Made by a program: the position numbers and the translations under genes. The notes below the pieces were generated by a model. That model had not been told where the DNA came from. It did not search any database and saw only the letters and a program-made list of their open reading frames with translations. Of a DNA stretch of 64,000 bases, positions 9,015 to 16,796 are shown piece by piece (the first letter of the stretch is position 1; each line of letters opens with the position of its first letter). This DNA comes from Chelativorans sp. YIM 93263 (GTDB taxonomy: Bacteria; Pseudomonadota; Alphaproteobacteria; Rhizobiales; Rhizobiaceae), in the NCBI RefSeq assembly GCF_028767125.1, contig NZ_JAKCWP010000003.1, forward strand, positions 310,001-374,000. The letters run 5' to 3'.

Positions 9015-10016
9015 ATGTCCGACAATCGCCGCCTTCTGCCGCTTCTCCTTGCACTCTGCGTAACACTGACCACCATTCCGCTGGTTCTGGGGTTTCTCGG
9101 CGGGCTGCATCTGGCGTTCGATTCATTCGCCCATTTCCGGGTGCACCTCGCCTTACTCGTCGTGGTGCTTGCACTGCCCCTTCTGCTCTACAGCGGCTGG
9201 CGCAGGATTGGCCTCATGGCCATCGTTCTTAGCCTTTCCAGCATAGCGTCCGTCACCGTCCCGACCTCTAGCGAGGCACGAGCCAACGCGGCTACCGCTC
9301 AGGGTGAGCCCGCGCGCTACCGGCTGCTTCAATTGAACTTGCGCTATGACAACCGCTCGCCGCGGGAGGTGTTGTCGCTCATCGGCCGTGTGGCGCCCGA
9401 TGTCATCACGCTGGAGGAAGTCTCGGGCATGTGGCGGGATGAGCTGGGCCTTGTCGAAAGCGCCTATCCATACCGCATCATCTGCGACTCCCCTTCGCCC
9501 GTCGGGAGCGTGGCGATCCTTTCACGCCGACCGTTCCTGCATCCATCCACGGCGCGGTGCTACAACCGCGGCGCGCTTGCAATCGCGACGGTAAAGTTCG
9601 GCGGCACGGCAATCGATATCGCCGCGCTGCATCTCGGCTGGCCATGGCCCTTCGAGCAACCCTGGCAGATCCGGCACGTGGAGCCGCCGCTGACACGGCT
9701 CGGCGGCACGGCGATCCTGGGCGGTGATCTCAACGCTGTACCGTGGAGCGCGATCGCCCGGCGTGTCGCGACCGCGGGCGGGCTGACGCCAATCGGAGAT
9801 ATCGGGCCGACATGGCTTGCACGGCCACTGCCGAATGCCTTGCGCAGAAACGTGGGCCTGCCAATCGACAACGTGTTCGTCAAAGGCGGCATCGTGCCGC
9901 TCAGGACGGAGCGCCTGAGGCAAGTCGGCTCCGATCACCTGCCGGTTCTGCTGGAGTTTGCGGTGAACCCGCAGGGTGGGGAGCCAGGAGTGATGCAGGC
10001 CACGTTAGGGCAGTAG
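9015..10016 (+). CDS. Membrane-anchored endonuclease/exonuclease/phosphatase (EEP) fold protein
   Basis: This 333-residue protein begins with three hydrophobic segments (about residues 8-28, 42-60 and 65-85). A DNase I/EEP-fold domain follows from about residue 98. The metal and catalytic motifs are present in order: LLQLNLRYD, TLEEVSG (Glu), ALHLGWPWP (His), GGDLNAVPW (Asp/Asn), IDNVFVKG and SDHLPVL (terminal Asp-His). Such proteins hydrolyse phosphodiesters of nucleic acids, phospholipids or phosphoinositides. The domain probably faces the periplasm, and the substrate is unknown. The gene ends inside a long inverted repeat that separates it from the convergent ETF-QO gene. Confidence 0.85.
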   Translation: MSDNRRLLPLLLALCVTLTTIPLVLGFLGGLHLAFDSFAHFRVHLALLVVVLALPLLLYSGWRRIGLMAIVLSLSSIASVTVPTSSEARANAATAQGEPARYRLLQLNLRYDNRSPREVLSLIGRVAPDVITLEEVSGMWRDELGLVESAYPYRIICDSPSPVGSVAILSRRPFLHPSTARCYNRGALAIATVKFGGTAIDIAALHLGWPWPFEQPWQIRHVEPPLTRLGGTAILGGDLNAVPWSAIARRVATAGGLTPIGDIGPTWLARPLPNALRRNVGLPIDNVFVKGGIVPLRTERLRQVGSDHLPVLLEFAVNPQGGEPGVMQATLGQ

Positions 10017-10050
10017 GCAACAGGCGGAATCTTGCCGCCGTACTGCCCTA
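10006..10050. terminator. Bidirectional terminator-type hairpin between convergent genes
   Basis: TAGGGCAGTA (10006-10015) is the exact reverse complement of TACTGCCCTA (10041-10050). Inside lies a second stem, GGCGG (10023-10027) with CCGCC (10035-10039). The outer arm overlaps the stop codon of the EEP gene, and the far arm ends six bases before the stop of the convergent ETF-QO gene, so one structure could end both transcripts. No long T-run follows. Confidence 0.6.
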
Positions 10051-10055
10051 TTCCC

Positions 10056-11762
10056 TCACATGTTCTGATACACCGGCCCCTCGCCGCCCTGCGGCGGCAC
10101 CCAGTTGATGTTCTGGTTCGGGTCCTTGATATCGCAGGTTTTGCAGTGAACGCAGTTCTGCGCGTTGATGACAAAGCGCGCCTGGGCGTTTCCGGGCGAG
10201 GCGCCGCCCTTTTCCGCTGCGCCCGGCCCACCGGCGAGTGCATTGCCGTCCGCATCGACCCATTCATAAACACCGGCCGGACAGTACCGCGTCGAGGGCC
10301 CCGAGAAAACGGCATATTCCGAGCTTTTCTGCAGATCCTCGTCCTTGACCTGCAGATGCACCGGCTGGTTTTCCTCGTGGTTCGTGTTCGACAGGAACAC
10401 CGATGAAAGCCGGTCGAAGGTCAGCACGCCATCGGGCTTGGGATAGTCGATGGGCTCGTGCTTTTCAGCCGGCTCCAGCGTTTCGTGATCGGGCTTGCCG
10501 TGGCCCAGCGTGCCGAAAAGCGAAAAGCCGAAGAGCGAATTGCACCACATGTCGAAGCCGCCGATGCCTACGCCCAGCCAGGTGCCGAAGCGCGACCAGA
10601 GGGGCTTCACATTACGCACCTTCCTGAGGTCCTTGCCGATCTCCGAGTCGCGCCAGGCATCCTCATAGGCGGAGAGTTCGTCGTTGGCACGGCCGGCGGC
10701 GACCGCTTCGGCCACCTGCTCAGCGGCAAGAATCCCCGACAGCACCGCATTGTGCGAGCCCTTGATGCGCGGCACGTTGACGAGCCCGGCCGAGCAGCCC
10801 ATCAGCAGGCCGCCGGGAAACACCATCTTCGGTACGGACTGATAGCCGCCTTCCGTGATGGCCCGCGCGCCGTAGGAGATGCGCTTTCCGCCCTCGAAGG
10901 TATCGCGGATGGCCGGGTGCGTCTTGAACCGCTGAAACTCCTCGAAGGGCGCGAGGTACGGGTTTTTGTAGTTGAGATGGACGACGAACCCGACGGCCAC
11001 CAGATTGTCGTCGAAATGATAGAGGAACGAGCCGCCGCCAGTACTCCGATCCAGCGGCCAGCCGAAAGAATGCTGCACGAGCCCCGGCCTGTGCTTCTCG
11101 GGCTCCACTTCCCAGAGCTCCTTGAGCCCGATGCCGAATTTCTGTGGCTCTCGGTCGTCGGAAAGACCGTAGCGGGCGATCAGCTCCTTGGCGAGCGAGC
11201 CACGCGCGCCCTCCCCGATCAACACGTATTTGCCGTGCAGTTCCATGCCCGGCTCGTAGCTCGGGCCGTGACTGCCGTCCTGCTGGACGCCCATGTCGCC
11301 GGTCGCAACGCCCATGACGGCGCCTTCGTCGTTATAAAGCACTTCGGCGGCGGCAAAGCCCGGATAGACCTCGACACCCAGAGCTTCCGCCTTCTCGGCC
11401 AGCCAGCGGCAGACATTGCCCAGCGAGACGACGTAGTTGCCGTGATTGTTCATCAGCGGCGGCATCATGAAGTTTGGCATGCGCACCGAGCCGGCCGGGC
11501 CCAGCACGAGAAAGCGATCGTCCGTGACGGGCGTCTTGAAAGGGTGGCTTTCGTCCTCGCGCCAGTCAGGCAGGAGCCTGTCGATACCGACCGGATCCAC
11601 CACCGCGCCGGAGAGAATGTGGGCGCCGACCTCGCCGCCCTTTTCCAAAACCACCACCGACAAATCCGGATTAAGCTGCTTCAGCCTGATCGATGCCGCC
11701 AGGCCCGCCGGCCCCGCGCCGACGATCACAACATCGAATTCCATGCTTTCGCGTTCGCTCAT
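10056..11762 (-). CDS. Electron transfer flavoprotein-ubiquinone oxidoreductase (ETF-QO)
   Basis: This 568-residue protein moves electrons from reduced ETF (fatty acid and amino acid oxidation) to ubiquinone at the inner membrane. The N-terminus has the FAD dinucleotide motif DVVIVGAGPAGLAASIRL near residue 10. The middle holds the quinone/membrane-binding region, with the conserved LKELWEVEPEKH block. The C-terminus has a ferredoxin-type 4Fe-4S domain (CPAGVYEW, NCVHCKTCDIKDP), with its cysteines intact, ending near VPPQGGEGPVYQNM. The start at 11762 was chosen because GGAGG lies six bases upstream, although the frame is open about 120 codons further. No ETF genes are adjacent. Confidence 0.95.
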   Translation of the reverse strand: MSERESMEFDVVIVGAGPAGLAASIRLKQLNPDLSVVVLEKGGEVGAHILSGAVVDPVGIDRLLPDWREDESHPFKTPVTDDRFLVLGPAGSVRMPNFMMPPLMNNHGNYVVSLGNVCRWLAEKAEALGVEVYPGFAAAEVLYNDEGAVMGVATGDMGVQQDGSHGPSYEPGMELHGKYVLIGEGARGSLAKELIARYGLSDDREPQKFGIGLKELWEVEPEKHRPGLVQHSFGWPLDRSTGGGSFLYHFDDNLVAVGFVVHLNYKNPYLAPFEEFQRFKTHPAIRDTFEGGKRISYGARAITEGGYQSVPKMVFPGGLLMGCSAGLVNVPRIKGSHNAVLSGILAAEQVAEAVAAGRANDELSAYEDAWRDSEIGKDLRKVRNVKPLWSRFGTWLGVGIGGFDMWCNSLFGFSLFGTLGHGKPDHETLEPAEKHEPIDYPKPDGVLTFDRLSSVFLSNTNHEENQPVHLQVKDEDLQKSSEYAVFSGPSTRYCPAGVYEWVDADGNALAGGPGAAEKGGASPGNAQARFVINAQNCVHCKTCDIKDPNQNINWVPPQGGEGPVYQNM

Positions 11763-11956
11763 CCGAACCTCCAATGATGCGTCTGGAACCGCTCCTGCTT
11801 TCGCCCGCATGGCTATAGCGCATCGTAACGGGCCGTGAACAGCCCCGTGCAAATTTTCATGGCGCGGCCCCTTCGCGTAAACCTCATGGCGGCGTAGAAT
11901 GACCGCAATGGGCCGGAACGATGCCATGGGCCCCGGCCACGCGGGAGCATCTAGCC

Positions 11957-12538
11957 ATGTGCCTTGCTCGTATCGCCGCCGTTTTATCTGCAGCGCTCCT
12001 GATCGGCGCCGGGCCGGCTGATGACGGCACATGGGTGGCAGGCGGCTACAGCTTTTCCGATGAGATGGGCGAGTTCCGGATCCTCGATATCGCCGGCACG
12101 GGCACGCGCTCCGACCCGATCGTCCTGACACAGGAGCTTTACACGGCGAGTGCCGAGGTTCTCGTCATCCGCACCGTCGGGCCGCGGCCGAGGGCGGAAA
12201 CGGACCGGACGGGCATGGTTCTCTACCTCCAACTCGAAACGCTCAATGCCAGCGGCTTGGCCTGGGTCGAGTTCGGGTTCGAGCTTCAGGAGCAACTGGG
12301 CAAGCCGAGCACTTATGGCGACGGAGTTTCGTTCGATCAGGTGCGGACCGAGCGTGGGAGGATTTCTTCCAACGCTTTCGCCAGCCACGAGCGCAACTTC
12401 GAGCCCTATGACCGGATTCTCTTCCAGGAAGGCACCGTCGACCCACACCAGACCGTGCAATTCTCCCTTCTCATCACCGACCTCACGCCCACCTACCAGT
12501 TTCACCTCGTGCAGGATCCGCGTATTCCGTTTTCGTGA
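11957..12538 (+). CDS. Conserved exported protein of unknown function
   Basis: This 193-residue protein has a signal peptide (about residues 1-20, MCLARIAAVLSAALLIGAGPA). The mature protein is beta-rich by pattern, with a GTGTRSDPIVLTQELYT segment, and lacks membrane helices, so it is probably periplasmic. No catalytic motif or named domain is recognised. The start at 11957 was preferred to an upstream in-frame ATG because it places the hydrophobic signal at the N-terminus. It is divergent from the ETF-QO gene, with a 194-bp gap between them. Confidence 0.7.
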   Translation: MCLARIAAVLSAALLIGAGPADDGTWVAGGYSFSDEMGEFRILDIAGTGTRSDPIVLTQELYTASAEVLVIRTVGPRPRAETDRTGMVLYLQLETLNASGLAWVEFGFELQEQLGKPSTYGDGVSFDQVRTERGRISSNAFASHERNFEPYDRILFQEGTVDPHQTVQFSLLITDLTPTYQFHLVQDPRIPFS

Positions 12539-12581
12539 TGGGTTGGGTCGTGCCCCGGCTCGGACTTCCGGCTCTCGGGCA

Positions 12582-13094
12582 TCATACGGCCTTTGACGGG
12601 ATCGGCCGCATTCTCGTTAATCCGAACGCAGCGAAAACAAGAGCGATGCCCGAGGCGATGGCTCGAACCTGGTTCCAGAATTGCCATCGTCCTGAATAGC
12701 CTTCCCAAATCTCCCGAGCAGTCTCAATGTCGGTTGGAACGGGGACCGCCGCCAACGTCTCGTTCATAGGCACGTTCACAGCCATTGTGAGGAAAAGGCC
12801 GAAAGCCAGATAGATCATAGCCGCAGCCAGGAACCACAACGCAGCGGCGCTCTGACCGGTAAAGCGGGTCACAGCCGCTGTGACGGTCAGGATCACCGGC
12901 GTCAGAAAAAAGGCGGGGAAAAACACCGCATTGCGCACCGAAGCATTCATCGCCTGCATGGCTTCGATTGCGACGCGGGGGTCCGCCTGGTCCAGCCCCC
13001 ACATCGTCGAGCAGACCCAGGCGTAGAAGAACCCGAAAATCGCACCGCAAAAGACAACAGACGCGATCGGCAGCATAACGAGTAGTGCGGCCAT
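12582..13094 (-). CDS. DUF1772 (anthrone-oxygenase-like) integral membrane protein
   Basis: This roughly 170-residue protein has four hydrophobic helices (about residues 1-25, 55-80, 85-105 and 145-165). The typical DUF1772 arrangement is visible: a first helix with GAIFGFFYAWV, a loop with the MQAMNASVRNAVFF segment, and VNVPMNETLA. The family includes fungal anthrone oxygenases and many bacterial proteins of unknown role. The ATG at 13094 has GGAG six bases upstream; an in-frame ATG at 13106 is the alternative. It is divergent from the TetR gene across two palindromic operators, which strongly suggests that it is the regulator's target. Confidence 0.82.
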   Translation of the reverse strand: MAALLVMLPIASVVFCGAIFGFFYAWVCSTMWGLDQADPRVAIEAMQAMNASVRNAVFFPAFFLTPVILTVTAAVTRFTGQSAAALWFLAAAMIYLAFGLFLTMAVNVPMNETLAAVPVPTDIETAREIWEGYSGRWQFWNQVRAIASGIALVFAAFGLTRMRPIPSKAV

Positions 13095-13112
13095 GGCTGT
13101 CTCCATTCGACC

Positions 13113-13157
13113 CGTACATATATGTACGTATTTACATTTTCCGTACATAAATGTACG
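13113..13157. promoter_or_regulatory. Twin palindromic operators for the divergent TetR regulator
   Basis: CGTACATATATGTACG (13113-13128) is a perfect 16-bp palindrome. CGTACATAAATGTACG (13142-13157) is a copy with one change. Their centres are 29 bp apart in the gap between the DUF1772 and tetR starts. This is the classic layout for a TetR dimer repressing both its own gene and its divergent target. Confidence 0.8.
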
Positions 13158-13186
13158 CATTTGGTCAAGACGTTTTGGAGATTGGG

Positions 13187-13786
13187 ATGCGCAAAGAAAA
13201 TCGGGCTGATCGGCATCGGCAGATCGAGCAAGCGGCCTACGAGATTTTGCAAAGGCGGGGCTATGGGGGAACGTCCATGCTCGCCATCGCCAAGGAAGCC
13301 AAGGCATCTAACGAAACGCTCTATCGCTGGTATGGCGATAAACGGGGCTTGTTCAAGACCATGGTGGAGGGCAATGCGAGGGCGACGACAACAGCCCTGA
13401 ACGCGGCAATCAGCGGTGGCGCCGATCCTCTGCAAACCCTTGAAGAGGTTGCCCCGGTTCTGCTTTCGATGCTGCTTGGCGAGAGAGCCATTTCCCTGAA
13501 TCGGGCGGCGGCGGCCGACGAAAGCGGAGAGTTGGGCGAGACCATCGCCGCGGCTGGCCGGGAATCCGTGTTCCCTTTGATAGAGACGTTGGTTCACAGC
13601 GGCCTGGAGGACGGAACGCTTACAGCCCCGTCTGCCCGCACGGCGACGGAATGGTTCCTGAGCCTGTTGATCGGCGATCAGCAAATCAGGCGGGCTATCC
13701 GCGCAGTGCCGCCGCCTTCGGACAAGGAAATCCGTTCGAGAGCGACTGCAGCGATCGGCGCCTTCAAAACGCTTTGCGCCGCTTAA
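13187..13786 (+). CDS. TetR family transcriptional regulator
   Basis: This 199-residue repressor has an N-terminal helix-turn-helix (about residues 10-56), with GYGGTSMLAIAKEAKAS as the turn region and NETLYRWYGDKRGLF as the recognition helix and its flank. A variable all-helical ligand-binding domain follows (residues 60-195). The start at 13187 is supported by GGAG upstream and removes a short in-frame extension that would overlap the operator. It sits divergently from a DUF1772 membrane protein with two near-identical palindromes between them, so autorepression and control of that gene are inferred. The inducer is unknown. Confidence 0.92.
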   Translation: MRKENRADRHRQIEQAAYEILQRRGYGGTSMLAIAKEAKASNETLYRWYGDKRGLFKTMVEGNARATTTALNAAISGGADPLQTLEEVAPVLLSMLLGERAISLNRAAAADESGELGETIAAAGRESVFPLIETLVHSGLEDGTLTAPSARTATEWFLSLLIGDQQIRRAIRAVPPPSDKEIRSRATAAIGAFKTLCAA

Positions 13787-13910
13787 AAACAAATTTGACC
13801 CGTCCTGCCCTACAGGAGAACTGCCTCTCACCTACGGCTGAGTGTTAACGCGAGACACTGCCGACGCCTCCGCCCTTGCATTGTGGGCTCGGGCGAAGGA
13901 CATTGAGGGC

Positions 13911-14747
13911 ATGACACCGAACCCTCCCCTCGATCCGGCGCAGTTGCGCGACCTGCTTCAGTTCTACGCCGATGCCGGCGTCGACGAGGCGCTGGAGGAC
14001 GAGCCGCAGAACCGGTTTGCCGAAGCGCCACCCAAGCCGGCGCAGCCGAAGCCGGCGCCAAGCGGGAAGGCACCGGAGCAACCGGCGAAGGCATCCGCGC
14101 CGGCGGCACAGCCGCCTTCCGCGGCCGTTCCGGACGAGGCTCAGGCGGCGCGTGCCCGGGAGCTGGCGCGCCAGGCGGACAGTCTGGAAGCGCTACGGGA
14201 AATTCTGGCCGATTTCGACGGCTGCAATCTGCGGCACACGGCGAAGAATCTCGTTTTCGCTGATGGCAACCCCGAAGCCGAGGTCATGTTTGTCGGCGAG
14301 GCGCCGGGCCGCGACGAGGATTTGCAAGGCCTGCCCTTTGTCGGGCGATCCGGGCGTCTGCTCGACCGGATGCTCGCGGCCATCGGACGTGACAGGACAT
14401 CGGCCTATATTTCCAATGTCATTCCGTGGCGACCGCCGGGCAACCGCGATCCCTCTCCGCTCGAAACCGAGATCTGCCGGCCGTTCATTGAGCGGCATAT
14501 CGAGCTGGCCGCGCCGAAGGTCCTCGTGACTCTGGGAAACCCGTCCACGAAACTGCTTCTGCATACCAAGACGGGAATCATGCGCATGCGCGGCAAATGG
14601 TCGGTGCACACCACGCCGGGCGGCGCGGAAATCGCGACCATGCCGACGCTTCACCCTGCCTATCTCCTACGCAACCCGGCGCACAAAAAGCTTGCCTGGC
14701 GGGATTTCCTGGAAATCAAGAAGAAGCTGGGGGAAGTTAACGGATAA
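13911..14747 (+). CDS. Uracil-DNA glycosylase, family 4-like
   Basis: This 278-residue protein excises uracil from DNA. The catalytic domain (about residues 100-275) has GEAPG at residues 129-133 (motif 1), the LPFVGRSGRLLD block, ISNVIPWRPPGNR, and TLHPAYLLR (motif 2, with the His). Residues 40-90 are a low-complexity Pro/Ala/Lys linker, common in alphaproteobacterial members. Only two cysteines occur, in GCNLR and EICRP, whereas classical family-4 enzymes use four to hold a 4Fe-4S cluster. The ATG at 13911 fits the start of homology. The gene runs straight into a strong terminator. Confidence 0.88.
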   Translation: MTPNPPLDPAQLRDLLQFYADAGVDEALEDEPQNRFAEAPPKPAQPKPAPSGKAPEQPAKASAPAAQPPSAAVPDEAQAARARELARQADSLEALREILADFDGCNLRHTAKNLVFADGNPEAEVMFVGEAPGRDEDLQGLPFVGRSGRLLDRMLAAIGRDRTSAYISNVIPWRPPGNRDPSPLETEICRPFIERHIELAAPKVLVTLGNPSTKLLLHTKTGIMRMRGKWSVHTTPGGAEIATMPTLHPAYLLRNPAHKKLAWRDFLEIKKKLGEVNG

Positions 14748-14779
14748 GCCCCGGCCGGGTCCCCATCGGCCGGGGCTTT
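14748..14779 (+). terminator. Rho-independent terminator after the uracil-DNA glycosylase gene
   Basis: GCCCCGGCCG (14748-14757) pairs perfectly with CGGCCGGGGC (14767-14776) around a 9-nt loop, and TTTC follows. The stem starts one base after the stop codon. The next gene is convergent and ends at 14788. Confidence 0.85.
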
Positions 14780-14787
14780 CGCATGCA

Positions 14788-15183
14788 TTACGCGGGTTTC
14801 GGGGCTGCGCGCAGGCCGGCAAATTGCAATATTGCAAAGAGGGCTACCGCAAGCGCCTGGGCGCCGATGAACAACACACCGAGAATGTTAGGTGTCACAA
14901 GGCCCACAGCCATGATGGCGAAGCTTGCAACCACCCACAATGCGTTGACGAGCACGATATCGACCAACAGCAGGCGTGGTGCTGCCTCCCGGCGAGCGAG
15001 CATGAAGAGCAGCGCGACGAAGGGGACGAGCGCGAGGCCGGACCAGAACAGAAGCGCAGTCGGCAAGTTCAAAAACGGGCCGAGCAGCCCGGCACCTGTT
15101 ATCATCAGGGCCGCGGCGGCGCCGCTGACAAACGCGTCAACAAGGAGGGTCTTGCGCAGAAAGGCAGAGATAGCGAGCGTCAT
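14788..15183 (-). CDS. Small four-helix membrane protein
   Basis: This 131-residue protein is almost entirely hydrophobic, with four predicted membrane helices (about residues 10-32, 40-62, 72-94 and 98-122). I recognise no named family. Its divergent neighbour is an XRE/MmyB-type regulator, and the shared gap holds a 21-bp palindrome, so it is probably the regulator's target. The start ATG at 15183 has GGAGAC upstream. An export, detoxification or redox-accessory role would be a guess. Confidence 0.75.
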   Translation of the reverse strand: MTLAISAFLRKTLLVDAFVSGAAAALMITGAGLLGPFLNLPTALLFWSGLALVPFVALLFMLARREAAPRLLLVDIVLVNALWVVASFAIMAVGLVTPNILGVLFIGAQALAVALFAILQFAGLRAAPKPA

Positions 15184-15262
15184 TTTCAGTCTCCTTCGTC
15201 TCTAATGAGCCGGCAATTGCCGCCGGAATGTGAAGGAGAATGACGTTATTCGCGCAGCATGG

Positions 15263-15283
15263 CGATTACCCGCCAGGTAATCG
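15263..15283. promoter_or_regulatory. Operator palindrome, copy 1 (XRE/MmyB regulator)
   Basis: CGATTACC (15263-15270) and GGTAATCG (15276-15283) are exact inverted repeats around 5 bp. The site lies between the divergent membrane-protein gene and the XRE regulator, about 20 bp upstream of the regulator's ATG. A second copy precedes the SnoaL-like gene at 16200. Confidence 0.75.
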
Positions 15284-15304
15284 TTCCTTTCACTTCTTCG
15301 GGCT

Positions 15305-16144
15305 ATGACGTTGTCCATGCAGAACACAATTGAACTGAACACAACCAGAGACAGCGTGGGCGACCTCCTGCGCGAATGGCGGCAGCGTCGGCGCGTCAGC
15401 CAGCTTCACCTCGCTTTGGAAGCCGGCATTTCCCAGCGACACTTGAGCTTCGTCGAGAGCGGCCGTTCAGCACCTTCGCGTGAAATGGTACTCAAGCTGG
15501 CCGAGACGCTTTCGGTGCCGCTGAGGGAGCGCAATCGCTTGCTGCTGACGGCAGGCTACGCTCTGCCCTTTGCCGAGCGTTCCCTCGGCGATCCGGCTCT
15601 GAAGCCGGCCATGGACGCCGTACAGCGGGTCCTCGACGGCCATGCGCCCAATCCCGCCTTGGCGATTGACCGTCACTGGACAATGCTTCTCGCCAACGGC
15701 GCTGTCGCCCCGCTTTTGGCCGATGTAGAAGACAAGTCACTGCTCGAGCCACCGGTCAACGCGTTGCGCCTGAGCCTGCATCCGAAAGGGCTCGCTCCGA
15801 ACATTCTCAATCTCGCGGAATGGCGTGCCCACGTTCTGGAGCGCCTACAGGGCCTCAACGACCTCGTGGCCGATCCCGTGCTTGCCGAACTGGAGAAGGA
15901 GCTTTCGTCCTATCCGGGCGGCAAGGTCAGCGTTCGCCCGAGGACCGATCGTTCCGGAGGCATCGCCGTGCCATTACAAATACGAGTTCGTGGGGCCGAG
16001 CTTTCCCTCATCACTACGACCACCGTCTTCGGCGCACCGCTCGACGTCACGCTTTCCGAGCTTGCCATCGAAAGCTTCTTTCCAGCGGATGAAGCGACGG
16101 CGCGGTTTTTGAGAGAGGCGCAGGCCGACCTGCGGGCCGGCTGA
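15305..16144 (+). CDS. XRE family regulator with MmyB-like ligand-binding domain
   Basis: This 279-residue protein has an N-terminal helix-turn-helix (about residues 17-72; VSQLHLALEAGISQRHLSFV is the turn and recognition region). An MmyB/MLTR ligand-binding domain follows (about residues 105-270; PNPALAIDRHWTMLLAN is its PAS-like opening). Members typically repress adjacent small-molecule or oxidoreductase genes. The gene lies between two copies of one palindrome, suggesting that it binds both its own divergent promoter and that of the downstream SnoaL-like gene. ATGs at 15305 and 15317 are both usable. Confidence 0.9.
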   Translation: MTLSMQNTIELNTTRDSVGDLLREWRQRRRVSQLHLALEAGISQRHLSFVESGRSAPSREMVLKLAETLSVPLRERNRLLLTAGYALPFAERSLGDPALKPAMDAVQRVLDGHAPNPALAIDRHWTMLLANGAVAPLLADVEDKSLLEPPVNALRLSLHPKGLAPNILNLAEWRAHVLERLQGLNDLVADPVLAELEKELSSYPGGKVSVRPRTDRSGGIAVPLQIRVRGAELSLITTTTVFGAPLDVTLSELAIESFFPADEATARFLREAQADLRAG

Positions 16145-16199
16145 GATGTTGAGGTATCCGGCTGGCTGATAGTGTTCGAGCCGCACGTGTAACTGCCGC

Positions 16200-16220
16200 T
16201 CATTACGTTTGAGGTAATCG
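16200..16220. promoter_or_regulatory. Operator palindrome, copy 2, upstream of the SnoaL-like gene
   Basis: The right half, GGTAATCG (16213-16220), is identical to copy 1 at 15276-15283. The left half keeps ATTAC (16202-16206) at the same spacing, with CG to TC and C to G changes around it. It lies 84 bp upstream of the next gene's start, consistent with control by the XRE regulator. Confidence 0.6.
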
Positions 16221-16303
16221 ACCGCTTTCCCTTCTCCTGGCAAAAACAAGCACATCAACACGAACCGCTGCCGGGATTCGACCGCAGCAGCTAGGAGAGC
16301 GCC

Positions 16304-16762
16304 ATGTCCGTCAATCTTACCGCCACCACGAAGAGTTCAGTCGCCAACGCAAATGCAGTCACCGAAGCCACGCGGGCGGTCGTGCAGGAGTTCCTTGCCG
16401 CGCGATTGGCCGGGGACACCGCGCGGCTCGTCGCGCTCTTCGCCGACAAGGTCGACTGGCAGCTCGCCGAGAACCCCGCCGCCCCGTGGATCCGCCCGCG
16501 GTCCACCGCCGTCGAATGCGCGGCGCTGTTTACGGAACTGATGGAGCACACCGTGCCCGAGGACGCACGCGCCTCCGTCGACACTTTTCTCGTCGACGGC
16601 ACGGACGCGGTCCTGATGGGGCACCTTTCAGGAACCGTACGCGCGACGGGAAAGTCCTTCGAGGGCCCGTTCGCGCTGCGCCTTACGGTCGAGAACGGCC
16701 GGATCACGCGTCACCACCTCTACGAAAATAGCCTGTCGATCGCCGAGGCCTGCACCGCGTAA
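16304..16762 (+). CDS. SnoaL/NTF2-like fold protein
   Basis: This 152-residue protein has the NTF2-like pattern: an N-terminal helix pair (ATRAVVQEFLAARLAGDTARLVALF), a core ADKVDWQLAE, and a final strand with ENGRITRHHLYENSLS. Such proteins form cone-shaped ligand pockets and include isomerases, dehydratases and non-catalytic binders. The Asp/His pair of SnoaL could be present (D50, H116), but I cannot confirm activity. The ATG is preceded by AGGAGAG. It lies downstream of the XRE regulator with that regulator's operator in the gap. Confidence 0.82.
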   Translation: MSVNLTATTKSSVANANAVTEATRAVVQEFLAARLAGDTARLVALFADKVDWQLAENPAAPWIRPRSTAVECAALFTELMEHTVPEDARASVDTFLVDGTDAVLMGHLSGTVRATGKSFEGPFALRLTVENGRITRHHLYENSLSIAEACTA

Positions 16763-16796
16763 GGGCGGCGGACGACCGCTTCCACTGCCCCTACTC

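Noticed and set aside
10458-11777. 439-codon plus-strand frame opposite the ETF-QO gene
   Set aside because: Antisense shadow of a conserved enzyme; composition is Arg/His-rich and no motif is visible.
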